64,000 bases of DNA from Chinchilla lanigera (GCF_000276665.1 NW_004955427.1:1951947-2015946), one strand, 5' to 3'; shown: positions 24,991 through 36,540, counted from the stretch's first letter. A program made the numbers and translations. The notes: generated from the sequence alone by a model not told the origin.

Positions 24991-26254
24991 AAGGGTATCA
25001 AGACATGGATGGAAGAGAGGGGGTTGAGGGGAATAGGATAAAAAAGGAACTAAGGTGTATTGTGTATATGTGCCTCAACCCACACCGCTCTCAAAGTCCC
25101 CAGGGGAAAGGATGGCAAGAGGACGGACAAACGAAGATAAGGGGCAGAAAGCTGAGGTCAGGTGGAGCCCTCTGTCTGGAAGGGAGGAAAGGGGCGGCTC
25201 AGCCACCCTAGCATATTTATTCATACATTTGGCAAATTGATGTCACATGTCACCCCTTTGCCTAGCAACCCACTGGGTGGGTTGTCTCAGGGCTTGGTCT
25301 TTTCTGTACTGGAGCAGCTTGTGACTTGCCCCAGGTGCTCTTTGTTCTTTGGCCAGCCTTGCCTCATGTGTGATCAATTTCCAGCTTCAGCTGCTCCCTA
25401 CGTGTATGTACCAACACCCCACAAAGAAAGAAATGTAGACATTATATACCACAAACATATACTAATAAAGAAAAAGATCTGTAAAAAGACAAAGGAGACA
25501 GTCCCTGAAATGCTCTCTGGCTTCTTGTTTGGTTATGTGATTTCTTCCTCCCACATGTACTCCTCCCATTTGTCCTGGGTCTTTTAACACAGCCAATGTC
25601 ATACTCTTTGGTCTTTCAGCCTCCCAAATCTGTATATTGAATTAACCACCTTCTTTACAAAGTAACCTTCTTCAGGTATTTCATTATAGTAATAAAGAAT
25701 TAATGGGCATATGCAGGTATGAAGTAAAAAGTGCAGATCACCACTGTTATGGACATAAAATCCTAAAGTCAGATGTTCACACATCCTTTAAAAACAGTGT
25801 CATCTTTTGTATCTGTGTACGGAGTGTCTTGCTTTCCTCATTGCTAATTTATGTGCAGAATGCCATATTTCTTCTATTATATTTGTGCCCCAAAGCACAG
25901 GTGAACAATGAGCTTTTCTGGAGAATTTTTTGAAGAAGACACTAAAGGGAGTTTTCATAAGAACGCGGTTAAGCAAACTACATTTCAAAATTCCCATTAA
26001 TATGGCTTCCTTCCAAGTTTCCAACCCAGGTCATTCCCAGTTCACTCTATACTCTTTTGAAAAGCCTTTCTCAGTGTAACAACCTGTCATTTCAATTTCC
26101 TTTTAGTATATTGTTTAAAGCGGTTCCTATTAATGCTTACTCTTTCCTGTTCCATTCATGTTGGTGCTCTGTGAAATAAAAGATTCTGAAGCTAACAAGA
26201 TTGTAAGATATGCTCCGTGTCAATAGGAACTTTATATTGTATTAGTTTTTTTCA
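24991..26254. other. Sequence without a recognised gene
   Basis: Starts purine-rich (possibly L1 3'UTR), then becomes single-copy looking. The stretch at 25,200-25,420 is more GC-rich and contains 'tttgcctagcaacccactgg'. No frame has a recognisable domain. Confidence 0.4.
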
Positions 26255-26603
26255 AAAACAGGCAAATAAAAATTACATGTTTGTCACATACATGATATTT
26301 GGAGAATGGTTAAATTGAGCTAATTAACATATATATTACCTCACATGCTTACCGTTTTTGTGTGGTGAGAAAACTTAAAATCTACTTGCAGTAATTTTAA
26401 AGAAGGCAGTACATTATTATTAACTACAATGACTATAAAATAGATCTCTTGAAATTACTCTTCCTATCATTATGGATCCTTTGATCAACATCTCCCAACC
26501 ATTACCCTCCGTCCCCAGTAACTACCATTCTGCTCTCTGCTTCTATGAATTCAACTTTTAAAAATGTCGCATATAAGTGAGATCATGTGAAATTTGTCGT
26601 TTT

Positions 26604-26695
26604 CTTCCTGGTTATTTCATAATGACCTTCCTGGTTATTTCATAATGATTTTCATAATGATCATAATTGATTTCTTCCTGGTTATTTCATAATGA
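26604..26695. repeat. Local repeat: three copies of a 22-base unit
   Basis: 'cttcctggttatttcataat' (followed by 'ga') occurs at 26,604, 26,627 and 26,674, the last two separated by a partial unit ('ttttcataatgatcataatt'). It expanded inside the old L1 3' end, probably by replication slippage. Confidence 0.9.
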
Positions 26696-26788
26696 TCTTT
26701 AGTTTTCCCCATGTGGTTGCAAATGATAAGATTTCATTCTTTGTGTGTCTGAAAAGCATTTCTGTGGTGTAGATGTGTCACATTTTTT

Positions 26789-27959
26789 CATTTTAAAGAG
26801 AAAAGAACAGAAACAGAATAACAAGAACAAAGGCAAAAACAAAACAACACAAAAACAAAAATGATACAGAGTTTCAAAACAAGATGATAGGAAATTAACT
26901 ATGGTTGTTGTATTACATATTATCTTCAAAGTAGTTGCTCAGATAGCAAGATATAGGCATGTAAGACTGATCAAACAATTAAACATTAACAGTTCCTTTC
27001 AATAAACCAATAGAAATTAGTAGTACAATTATTTTAGCTATTATATATATATGTATATATGTGTGTATATATATATATATATATTTTTTTACCTTCTCTC
27101 TTTCTTTCTTTTCTCCTTTTCCTCATCCTAGTTGTTCTTTCCTTTTGAGCAGTTTCTTTCTCTTTCACAATATCTATTGTACCTTTCAGATTTTATTTAC
27201 TCTTTCAGGTTCTTACACTAGGGAGACAACACAAGGTTTACACATGCAGGTCTGATTTATTTCACTTATGAGTACGGTCTCTAGTTGCATCCATTTGCCT
27301 ATAAAAGTCTTTAGTTTATCTTCTTTATAACTGAATAATACTCCATTGCATAAAAATACCATATCTTTTTTATCCATTCCTCAGTGGACAGGCATTTAGG
27401 TTGCTTCCAAGATTTAGCTATGACAAATTGTGCTGCTATGAACACGGGTGCATGTATATCGCAGTGGTATGGTGTTCTTAATTCTTCTGGGAAAATACCC
27501 AGAAGAGGAATAGCTAGGTTGAATGGGACCTCTAATCATAGTTTACTTTGTTTCCATTTTTTTTTTCTTTTTTGGTACCGGAAATTGAACTGAGGACCTT
27601 GCACTTGCCAGCCAAGCACTTATGCCACTGAGCTATATCTCCGGCCCTAATCATAGTTTACTGAGGAATCTGCAAACTGATTTCCACAGTGGTTTCACCA
27701 ATCTGCACTCCCACCAGCAGTGGAGAAGAGTTCCTTTTTTTCCACAGCCTCTCCAGCATTGGTTATTGGTTGATTTCTTAGTGATAGTCATCCTTTCTGG
27801 GGTGAGATGGAATCTCAGTGTTGTTTTAATATGCATTTCTCAAATGATCAATGATGTTGAACATATTTTAATACATTTATTCACCATTAATATTTCTTCA
27901 TCTGAGAAGTGTGTATTCATCTCAGGGTTCACTTTTGGACTGGGTCTTTGAATTTTGTC
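26789..27959 (-). mobile_element. Younger LINE-1, 5'-truncated
   Basis: 3'UTR with a (TA)n tract (27,041-27,084) and the last part of ORF2, same subfamily as the L1 3' ends at 7,345, 11,188, 33,839 and 41,291. Target duplication 'tcacatttttt' at 26,778-26,788 and 27,960-27,970. It sits in the old L1M and itself carries an ID SINE. Confidence 0.88.
27548..27647 (-). repeat. ID-type SINE
   Basis: Reverse complement of ID: T-rich start, 'ggtaccggaaattgaact', 'cttgccagcc', 'gccactgagctatatctcc', 'ggccc'. An exact 15-bp duplication 'taatcatagtttact' at 27,533-27,547 and 27,648-27,662 gives its limits. Third layer of a nested set. Confidence 0.95.
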
Positions 27960-28170
27960 TCACATTTTTTAAAAGCATCAGTTCATGAACGTCTTGTCTA
28001 TCACAAAATATGTTGCAATGAACACGGGGAAATATGTGTTGCTTCAACATACTGATTTACTTTTCTTCAGATATACACCCTGGAGTAGAACTGTTGGATC
28101 ATTTGACAATTTTGTTTTTAATTTTTGAGGCCATCCTAAAATTCTCCACAGAACACTAATAATTTTGTTA

Positions 28171-28504
28171 ATTTAAATTATGAATGTAAATTAGGCATTT
28201 TGTTCCTAACAAAGATGTGTCCCCCGTGTCTGGCAGGTAGCAGTCCACCAATCTTTAGTTATTGAATGAAGAAAGGAACAGAGAAATTTGGCAGTTTTCG
28301 ATTCTTACACCCTTTGGGATTTTATTTTCTGCATCAAATTTCTTACTAAAACGTTTTTTCTAGTTCAGCAAATTTTATTCCACAGTATTAGTCCTGGAAT
28401 GAAAATTTAAAACATAAACATAAAAGAGAATAGAGGAGTGCGGACCAAGTGATGTTGGAGGGATAGATTTCAAGGGAAGATTAAGAACTTTAAAAATCTA
28501 TGCT
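28171..28504. other. Sequence without a recognised gene
   Basis: AT-rich single-copy looking interval between the old L1 and the right arm of the inverted repeat. Nothing recognised. Confidence 0.45.
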
Positions 28505-28755
28505 AACAATTGTGAAATGATTTAAGATTTCTGTATCAAAACATTCTGGTGAGTGTTGCAAGCACCATATGAATTAGTTGAGATCGGGCGCGTTCAGGAT
28601 GGTGTATGACCGTAGACTAATATTTTTATTTTAACTATTTCAATAGCCTCTTTATTCATCTTGCAATAAGTAGGGTTTTTTTTTCTGTCCCGTTTCACTC
28701 TACACATCACCTCTCCAAAGACAACCTCTCACAAAAAAATTGTGTCACTGCCAAG
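28505..28755 (-). repeat. Right arm of the old inverted repeat
   Basis: Reverse-complement counterpart of 22,126-22,330: 'gtgagtgttgcaagcaccat', 'atttcaatagcctctttatt', 'cacctctccaaagacaac'. It holds an extra ~38-base segment (28,580-28,617) with 5S rRNA similarity. Confidence 0.75.
28580..28617 (-). pseudogene. 5S rRNA-like fragment (first ~36 nt of 5S, minus strand)
   Basis: 'gagatcgggcgcgttcagg' then 'atggtgtatgaccgtagac' is the reverse complement of the start of vertebrate 5S rRNA (known 5' end GTCTACGGCCATACC...), with a few changes including two extra bases. The internal promoter boxes of 5S (about nt 50-90) are absent, so it cannot be a gene. It interrupts one arm of the inverted repeat. 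The match is from memory of the 5S sequence. Confidence 0.75.
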
Positions 28756-30395
28756 GTTGGAGACTTTGGCATGCTTCTTATTTTTCACAGAATTAAATAA
28801 ACACCTTTTATCATAGCATCAAAATCGCACATAGCTGGTTTTCAAACCTTCATTAAAATAATATTGCATGCATAGGTTGTTTCACCTCACCTCCTTTCCA
28901 CCCTCTATTCCCTTCTCCTGGTTCTTTGTAGTACACAGTGTATATTCACAGCACATGTTTTCATTGCTATTGTGTAAATTGACTTCAAGTATTTTGGGGG
29001 AGGGATAGGTGCAAACAAATGAAATCTTCAACATTACTGTTATGTTATGTGTTTAGCCTCTGCAGTTAGGATGGTCACTGACTGGCTATTCCTAAAACAG
29101 GTTATAATAATTGCATTCTGGCCATGAAACTTTTAATATGATGCACAAACTGGCAAAGTACCATTCCAGAAACCTCTCTTGTCATTTCTGAAATTCTTCT
29201 ATCCCATATTATTAGTTTATGTGTTTACTTTTCAGTGTGTTGTTTAAAAAAAGTCTTTTCTTCTCATTTTTTGATTTGTAAATGTATAAGGGTGGGAAGT
29301 CTCTACTCCCAGAGAAGTATCAAAAAGCTAGAAAAAATAGTGTGGAGGATGGGGCATGAGTGTGATAAAGTCAGAGGATATCTGAAGGTCACTTGATTGA
29401 ATACTGTCCAATACAGATGCTACCAGATGCAGGAATACCCTTTGCAATGTGTCTACAAGGTATTCTAATTTTTTCTAGTAGCTGATATTGTTACCATCCT
29501 GCCATATCTCAGAAAAAAAGGTTCTTTCTCATTCTAAGTTTAAAACTATCTCATTTACAAATTCCACCCATTCCTTTTTACCCTTCTGATACCCCAAAGC
29601 AAAGATATAGTTCCTCTCCCAAATGATTTACTATAATGTCTTGAGGAGACGGCTCCTGCCTTTCTCTGCTTCACTGGTGCCATAGGTCATCTTAGGTGAA
29701 TGTTCCCACGTCATCCATCAGTCCTCACACAACCTGAATTCCAGTCACATCATCATAAATGGCTTCATTTGAATCTCTTAGCAGTTTTCCCTTTAAAAAT
29801 ATAGCATCTATAGTAGTATATATTTTTTAAAAAAGAGAGCCCATTTAAAACAAATAGGTGAATATTTTAAAAATAATTGTCAAAACTTGGAAGGGTGACA
29901 CGAAATATTAAGAGTACACATTCATTCAACCCTTCTTGAAAGCAGTTTGCACATCAAGAGCATTAAAATATTATTATGATTTCACCCACTACATTTCCTT
30001 ATAGGTGTCTTTCCATAAGAACTAATAATTGTGAGATCAAAGATTTCATATAGCAATGTTTTTTGAAGTATTATTTATTTTAAAAGGTCATGGCAGAACA
30101 GTTTACTGAGGTATAAATGGCATATTCCATACTTACTCTCTGGTTAATTTTGTTTTTTGTTGTGATCATTCTATAGATATAATTTTAGTGTATTTAAAAA
30201 ATCTTTCTCTAATCCAAGGTCACAATATATTTTTTTATTCATATTCTAGAACCTTTAGTTTTAAGGTTCTTTTTTCAACCAGATTTTATTGGGGTATTTT
30301 AGGTATAAATTGTGATCACGTTCATCATAGAGAATTTGTACCTGAACATGCTATAACTTGATTCTTTTTTTCCCATTCCCCTATACTCCCTTCAG
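28756..30395. other. Single-copy sequence without a recognised gene
   Basis: About 1.6 kb with no clear repeat family; the end (30,275-30,395, 'cagattttattggggtattt') resembles an old L1 3' region. No coding signal. Confidence 0.45.
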
Positions 30396-31611
30396 TGTCT
30401 CTCTTAACCAGTCTTGGCTTGAAATTCCCTTTGTGTGCAAATAGAATACCTCCCTATGCTGTTTTCTGGATTCTTGTCCCATAGAGTATTGTTTCCATTC
30501 TTGGACTGTCAGTCTATGCATTTCTTTTTTTTTTTGGTTTTTCTCCGGTACCAGGAATCAAACTCACAACCTTGCTCTTGCCAGGCAGGTGCTGTGCCGC
30601 TGAGCTAAATCCCCAGCCCTGAATTTCTTTTTGAATTAAATGTGTTTCTTGTATGCAGCATGTTGTTCAATCTTGCTTCTTGTTCCATTTTGCTAGTCTG
30701 TTCCTTTTGATTGGTGAATTGAGACCATTAACACTGATGCTTATAGCTTATGTGTATTAATTTACCCTTGTCATGTTGTTTTCTTTGTTGTTGTATCCCT
30801 TCCCCCCTGTTTAATTGTTTGCCTTACTTGTGGATTCCTTCTGTTGGAGTTATGCAGTTGCAGTTCTCTTTTCTTTTTCTAGAATGTCCTTCAGAATATT
30901 TTGGAGTGCTGGTTTTGTGTTCATGAATTTCCTCAGGTGTTCTTTGTCATGGAAGTATCTTATTTCTCCATCAATTTTGAAGGATAGTTTTTCAGGTTAT
31001 GTCAATCTAGGTTGGAGGTTGTTTTCTTTTAGTAGTTTTGAAATACTTCACTTCAACTACTGCTTGACTTGAGGGTTTGTGTTAGGAAGTCAGATGTGAT
31101 TCTGATGGGATTTCCTTTGTAGGTGATTTGTTTCTTTTCTCTAATAGCTTTTAATATTCTATTCTTGTGTTGAATTTCTGGGATTCTGACTATGATATGC
31201 CTGGCTGCAGATTTTTTGAACATGGTTAGTTGGAGTTCTATATATCTCACTTATGTGCATTCAAATTCTTTTTCCCTACGGAAGTTTTCTGCCATGATCT
31301 CTGTGAACAGATTTTTTAAAAAAAAAATCATTTGTGCTATCTCCTACTTTTTCATTGCTTGTAATTAATCTTATGCTATTCTTCTTTCCTTCATCTAGCA
31401 GCTGTTGGATTGATTTCTCATGGTCCTTTGCTATTTTTAAGAAATCTTGCTTTTCATGATTGCTAACGGCAAGCCTGTCTTCTATGTCTGAGATTCTGTC
31501 CTCACATTGGCTCATTCTGCTGCAGAAAATTTTGGTGGAATTTTCAATTTACTGGCTATCTGCATGAATCTCTTTTATGCATTCCACTTCTTTCCTATGT
31601 TGGGAATTTCC
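30396..31611 (-). mobile_element. LINE-1 fragment (ORF1 and start of ORF2)
   Basis: Aligns with 18,540-19,640 of the older L1: endonuclease start at the left, ORF1 C-terminal region (31,053-31,250) and ORF1 coiled coil (31,276-31,515, 'CEDRISDIEDRLAVSNHEK'). Frames are short and broken. An ID SINE lies at 30,530-30,620. The element ends where the provirus-like sequence begins. Confidence 0.82.
30530..30620 (-). repeat. ID-type SINE
   Basis: 'ggtttttctccggtaccagg', 'cttgccaggcaggtgctgtg', 'ccgctgagctaaatcccc', 'agccc': a complete reverse-complement ID. Near-exact duplication 'gcatttcttttt' (30,518-30,529) and 'gaatttcttttt' (30,621-30,632). Confidence 0.94.
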
Positions 31612-31849
31612 CCACCTAGGAATCCTATGCCCAAAGCTTCACTAGCTATAACAAGGTAAAATGCAAAAAGACCTTAACTAAACATAGTAAATAGAATATA
31701 GCAGTGTATTAAAAAATTATACACTATGACCTTATACTAGATTTCTAGTTGCCTATGGTTCGAGTGCTACCTCCATGGCTTGGAATGTGTGTTTGTGGGC
31801 TGCCTGACTGAGTCCTAGGAATTGCAGAAGGTCCCCCAGAAAAGCCCCT

Positions 31850-32815
31850 GTTTTACCCTCAGCTCCTGAGGAGAATGATCTTATATCTGGTCTCCCACCA
31901 CGTTATCCCATTCTACATGATGCCCCCACTGCACCCCCTCCCTCATGGGATAAGGGCTCTTCCTTGGTGTCATAGCTGAGTGGGGGATGTCGCCACAGCA
32001 CTGTACCTGCAGCCCCCACACTTTTCTTGTCTCTGCAAGCAGCCTTCCTCCATTGCCCTACTTGGGATGATTGTCAGCAGATCCTATTGACCCTGCTCAC
32101 CTCAGAGGAGAGAAGCATAATTCAAAAAGCAGCTGAGGAACAGGTCAAGATAGACATGAGGGGAACAGCATAAAGATGCAGCAGTAGCCCACATTCTGCC
32201 ACAGGACACCCTTAACTGGGACTACAACACTGATGAGGGGACTAGCGCTCTTAAGGATCACCAATGGGCTTTGTCAGAAAGGCTCCTTTCTGCAGCTAGA
32301 TGCCCCATCAATCTAAATATGGTAGTGAAAGTATTCCAGGGAGTGGATAAAACCCCAGCTGCATTCCTCAAATGCCGCATGGAAGTCTATCAAACATACC
32401 TCCTATTTGACTCCGAGGCACCTGAGAATGCCTGCATTGTTAACTTGGCTTTTATTTCCCAATCAGCACCTGACACACCACAAGCTGCAGAAGTTGGATG
32501 GGTTTGCAGCCATGAGCATCAACCAGCTGATAGAGGTGGCCCACAATGTATACCATAACAGAGAGGACGCAGAACGGAAATTTAAGCAAGAGCAGAGGAA
32601 AGTGATGTTAGCAGCTTACAGGAAAGAGGCACAACTGGGCACTAGGCAAAGAGGCAAAAAGGTCAACAAGGAGAAGGGCATCACACTCCCCTATATCTGG
32701 GCCAATGTGCCTATTGTAGGAGAAGGTGCATTTCAAATGAGAGTGTCTGAAGCTGCTAGACAAGGAGAAGAGGGAGAAAAAGGAAGTGTTTGTGGTGGAT
32801 CGTGGGTCCCTGTCC
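31850..32815 (+). pseudogene. ERV gag remnant (capsid and nucleocapsid)
   Basis: The proline-rich end of the matrix/p12 region is at ~31,900. Capsid follows with 'TWDDCQQ' at 32,060, then the C-terminal capsid region in the open frame 32,271-32,558 ('TPAAFLKCRMEVYQTY', 'FISQSAPD') and a charged helix in another frame (32,407-32,820, 'REDAERKFKQEQR'). A degenerate zinc-knuckle remnant ('QCAYC') is readable in a third frame near 32,703. At least two frame changes separate these pieces. Gag normally forms the virion shell; this copy cannot encode it. Confidence 0.85.
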
Positions 32816-32819
32816 CTTA

Positions 32820-33013
32820 GCCCCAGGGAACCCATGGTAACTGCAAAGGTAGGAGAAAAACCTGTTAGATTTTTAATAGACACTGGTGCAGGTCTGTCAG
32901 TAGTGACCCAGCCAGTGACCCTACTGCAAGGTTGGAAAGCATACGTCCCACTAGTGACTGGCCAAACCTCAGCATATTCTTTTTGTGAGTCACACCAAGT
33001 CCAGCTTGGATGA
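32820..33013 (+). pseudogene. ERV aspartic protease remnant
   Basis: The frame holds 'FLIDTGAGLSVV', the active-site D-T-G-A of retroviral proteases, at about 32,866-32,901, then ends at a stop at 33,011-33,013. The substrate flap and C-terminal part that follow are out of frame. Length and position between gag and RT fit the family. Confidence 0.82.
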
Positions 33014-33099
33014 CATGTGGTCAGTCATTCCTTTTTGCTCGTGCCTGATTGCCCTTTCTCCCTCCCTGGCTGAGATCTTCCTCACAAGCTTGGGGCTCA

Positions 33100-34900
33100 A
33101 ATATCCTCTACTCCCCAGGGAACTGTTTTAACCGTGGGAGGAGACTCCTCCCTTGAAGCCCATGTTTTGACTGTTACTCTGCCTATGCAGAAGGAATATC
33201 ACCTCCTCAATTCTTGTGTTATGGAGCAGCCTGAACAACCTGCTCTCCCTGTTTGGACTCAAGACTTTCCAAAGGTCTAGGCAGAGGACAATCTCCTTGG
33301 CCTTAGATTCATGTGGCCCCAGTGATAGTGGGGCATGCAAAACCAGTCTGCTTGAGACAGTACCCAATGACTTTGGAAGGCAGAAGAGGAATTAAGCCCC
33401 ACATTCAGAAGCTATTTGAAGCTGGCATATTGAGAGAATGCCAGTCTCCCTGAAATATACCATTCCTGCTCTTTCACAAGCCTGGGGCAAATGAATATTG
33501 CCCCATCCAGGACTTGTGAGCAGTGAGTGCCCTTGCTGTAACTCTCCACTGTACTGTACCTAACCCGTATACCTTGCTTAGTCTGCTCCCACCTACTCGA
33601 ACCTGGTGTACTGTGTTAGATTTGAAAGATGCCTTCTTTTTCATTCCTTTGTCTGTTGCATCACAAGAATTGCTTGCTTTTGAGTGGGAGGATCAAAAAA
33701 TGTCAATTAACCTGGACAAGATTACCACAGGGATTTAAGAATTTCTCAACCATGTTCAGGAAAGCTCTGTCAAAGGATTTAGTGCCTTTTAGTGAAGAAA
33801 ATTCTGAAATAACTCTTCTGCAGTGCATCAAGGACATCTTTTTATTTTAAATATAAAAGAACAAAAACATATTAGCAAACACACAGACATAAATAAAACA
33901 ACACAAAAACAATAAAAGCAGTGCAGAATTTCAGACAAGGTGATAGGAAATTAACAATGGTTGTTTATTACGTATTGTTATCTTCAAATTGGTTACTCAG
34001 ATAAACAAATATAGGCAGGTAAGATTGATCCAACCATTAAACATTAACTGTTCCTTTCAATAAAGTAACAGAAATCAGAGGTACAGCAATCTTAGTTATC
34101 TTGTGCATACATGTATACATATTTTTCCCTTCTTTCTTTCTTTTCTCTTTTCCCTCATCCCAGGATGAGCAGTTTTTTTTTTCCTTTCACAATATCTATT
34201 GAACATTTTAGATTTTCTTTACTCTTTCAAGTTTTACAGGAGTGAGACAATACATTGTTTACACATGAGGATCTGATTTATTTGAAGATCTCTTGGTTGA
34301 AGCAGAGAGTCAAGAATCATGTCAAGTGGGATCAAAGAAACTGTTAAATTTGTTGCAGGATAAGTGGTAGCTACCAGATGTCAAGGAAGAAGGCCACAAT
34401 ATGCCCTCAGGCTGTAAAGCTTCTTGGGTTTGTGTGAAAGGGAAGAACCCACTCACTATCAACCTCCCATGTCCAGGCCATTTGGGACTTGAAAGAGCCC
34501 ATGACTAGAAAAGATGTGACGGAATTTTGGGGCAGTCAGATACTGTCACTTCTGGATACCCAACTTTGCAGCCATTGCCAAACCCCTGTAAGAGACCTTG
34601 AAAAAAGGAAACAACCCCCCTTGGAACGGGATCCTGAGCATCAGAAAGATTTTGAGACTGTAAAGGAGAAATTAGTGAGTGCCACTGCTTTGGCATTGCC
34701 CGACATCACTAAGCCATTCCAACTGTTTATTCATGAAAAGGAAGGCACCACCCAGAGTGTCCTGAGACAGATTCTGGGCCCCTGCAAACCTCTGGTGGCC
34801 TGCCTATCAAAGAGACTAGTCTATGTGGCAGCCAGATGGCTTCCTGTCTGTGCAGCAATGCAACTACCACAACTACCACTACACTTGTAAAAGAAGCTGA
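33100..34900 (+). pseudogene. ERV reverse transcriptase remnant, split by an L1
   Basis: The fingers and palm motif 'VLDLKDAFF' at ~33,612 carries the first catalytic aspartate. In the usual YxDD position the readable text is 'CIKD', so that site is mutated. Immediately after, L1 3'UTR occupies 33,839-34,282 and pol resumes ('LLVEAESQ' frame). The thumb and connection region is in the open frame 34,489-34,890 ('DFETVKEKLVSATALALPD'). Several stops occur. The protein family copies viral RNA to DNA; this copy is inactive. Confidence 0.85.
33839..34282 (-). mobile_element. LINE-1 3'UTR fragment inserted in the provirus
   Basis: Same sequence as the other young L1 3' ends here ('agacataaataaaacaacac', 'acagaaatcag', 'tgatttattt'). 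It is 444 bp and severely 5'-truncated. On each side the RT text meets a degenerate duplication ('aggacatcttt' / 'gaagatctctt'). The jump therefore postdates proviral integration. Confidence 0.85.
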
Positions 34901-35088
34901 TAAACTGACTTTGGGGCAAAAATTAGAAGTGTTTGTTCTCTAAGCAGTAGAAACCTTGCTGACGGGTCCCAGCAGAAAGTGGCTCTCAGATACTAGGCTG
35001 TCCCAGTACCAAGGAAGGAACACTTTTGCAGAATCCCCAACTTGTTATAAGGACTGTATAGGCCCTCAATCCTGTTTCTCTTCTGCCA

Positions 35089-35640
35089 TTGTCCATGGAT
35101 CTGCCTGAACACGACTGTGTGGAGGCAATTGAGACAGTCTACTTGGCCAGACTGGACCTGCAGGACACACTTCTCCAGAACTCTGATGTGACCCTGTTCT
35201 TGGACAGCAGCAACATGGTAATCAATGGGGTTCAGAGGGTGGGCATGGCAGTCGTCATCCTTGAGCAGACTATCTGGTCTGAGGTTTTGTCTCCTGGAAT
35301 ATCAGCACAAAAGGCTGACCTGGTGGCTCTAACTTGGGCTTTAGAGATAGGGAAGGATAAGAGAGTGAATACATTGTCTCCTGATATGCTTTTGCTATTT
35401 TGCATGTACATGGCACCATCTACTGGGAAAGAGGCACCATCTACTGGGAAAGAGGCCTCCTAACTACAGTAGGAAAGGATATTAAGAACTCTCAGGCAAT
35501 ATTAAACTTGTTACAGGCTGTTTTGCTGCCCTCGAAGGTAGCTGTGATCCATTGTCCAGGCCATCAGAAAGGTAATTCTTTAGAGACCCAAGGAAACTGA
35601 GCAAGTGAGTTAGTAGCCAAATAAGCTGATGTTAGGGACT
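35089..35640 (+). pseudogene. ERV RNase H remnant
   Basis: The open frame 35,089-35,463 contains 'LFLDSSNMV' (in place of the usual D-G-S context), then 'AQKADLVALTWALEIG'. A shift leads to the frame 35,400-35,600 with '[11 protein letters not shown]', the conserved C-terminal motif. A 21-base tandem duplication sits at 35,412-35,453. Family role: degrades RNA in RNA-DNA hybrids. Confidence 0.85.
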
Positions 35641-35649
35641 CACACCCTG

Positions 35650-36540
35650 TAGCCCAGGTTCTAGTGGCCATACTACTCTAACCACCTAAATATTCAGAAG
35701 CAGAGCTTAAGTGGGCCACTACAGAAGTGTCTACAGAACAAAATGGATGGTAAATATTTCCAGGAGAAAAGGTGCTTCTTTCTGAGGCTGTGGGACATTT
35801 TGTGATTCATGACCTGCATAAACACACTCATTTGGGAAAAACAGCCATGGCTGAGCTGCTTGGCCATCAATTCTTCATCCCTGGACTTTGCACTCTGTGC
35901 CTCTGTGGCAAGCTGGTTCATAGCTTGTGCTCATAACGATCCAGTTTCTCATCCACAGCAACAGCCAGGAGTCTGCAGACAAGGAACACTGCCTTTTGAG
36001 GACATGGAGGTGGACTTTACAGAAACCAAACCCGCCAGTGGAAACAAGAAATATTTTCTGGTCCTTAGCTGTATCTGTTTGGGTTGAGTGGAGGCCATCC
36101 CCAGAAGAACTGAGACTTCCAGAGAGGTGGTAAAAGCACTGATGGAGCTAGTTATTCCCTGGTATGCGTTCCCCATGATGGTAGGTTCAGATAATGGACC
36201 TGCTTTTGGGGATTGAGTGGTTCAGAATATTTCCATGGCCTTAGGACTGAAATGGAAGCTACATACCACCTACTGGCTGCAGAGTTCTGTCCAGGTAGAG
36301 AGACAGAATTTAACTTTAAGGACTACTTTAGTCAAGCTTTACCAAGGGGCTGGGGCAAACTGGGTGACTATGCTTCCAATGGCCTTACCAAGGTCCCAGT
36401 GCACTGCATACTGGGATGGGCTCACTCTGAGTTCATGTTTGAGAGGCCTCCCCTGCTTTTGCCCATCTGAGAGGGACTACAGGAAATAGGGGCCTGGGAC
36501 TTATGCCAACAGATGAAAGCCCTACAAAAGATTTTATAGG
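35650..36540 (+). pseudogene. ERV integrase remnant
   Basis: The N-terminal zinc-binding region starts near 35,800 ('HDLHKHTHLG'). Core: 'VDFTE' at ~36,010, 'GSDNGPAF' at ~36,185 and 'VERQN' at ~36,295 hold the positions of the D, D and E catalytic residues, but in frames separated by stops (for example TGA after 'CICLG' at ~36,085 and another after 'GPAFGD'). The C-terminal region runs to ~36,530. Not a functional gene. Confidence 0.85.

Larger units (their letters stand above)
26255..28170 (-). mobile_element. Old LINE-1 (L1M-type) 3' end, split by a younger L1
   Basis: 'tttttgtgtggtgagaaaac', 'ctctctgcttctatgaattc' and 'catataagtgagatcatg' are the familiar 3' region of old mammalian L1M elements. 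The element resumes at 27,971 with 'atgttgcaatgaacacggg' and 'gtagaactgttggatcat'. The middle is occupied by a younger L1 (26,789-27,959). A local triplication of a 22-base unit lies at 26,604-26,695. Confidence 0.82.

Noticed and set aside
27061..27255. Small secreted-type plus frame
   Set aside because: L1 3'UTR pyrimidine tract; the same frame appears on the minus strand at 41,726 because of the inverted block there.
28580..28617. Functional 5S rRNA gene
   Set aside because: Only the first ~36 nt are present; internal promoter and terminator are missing.
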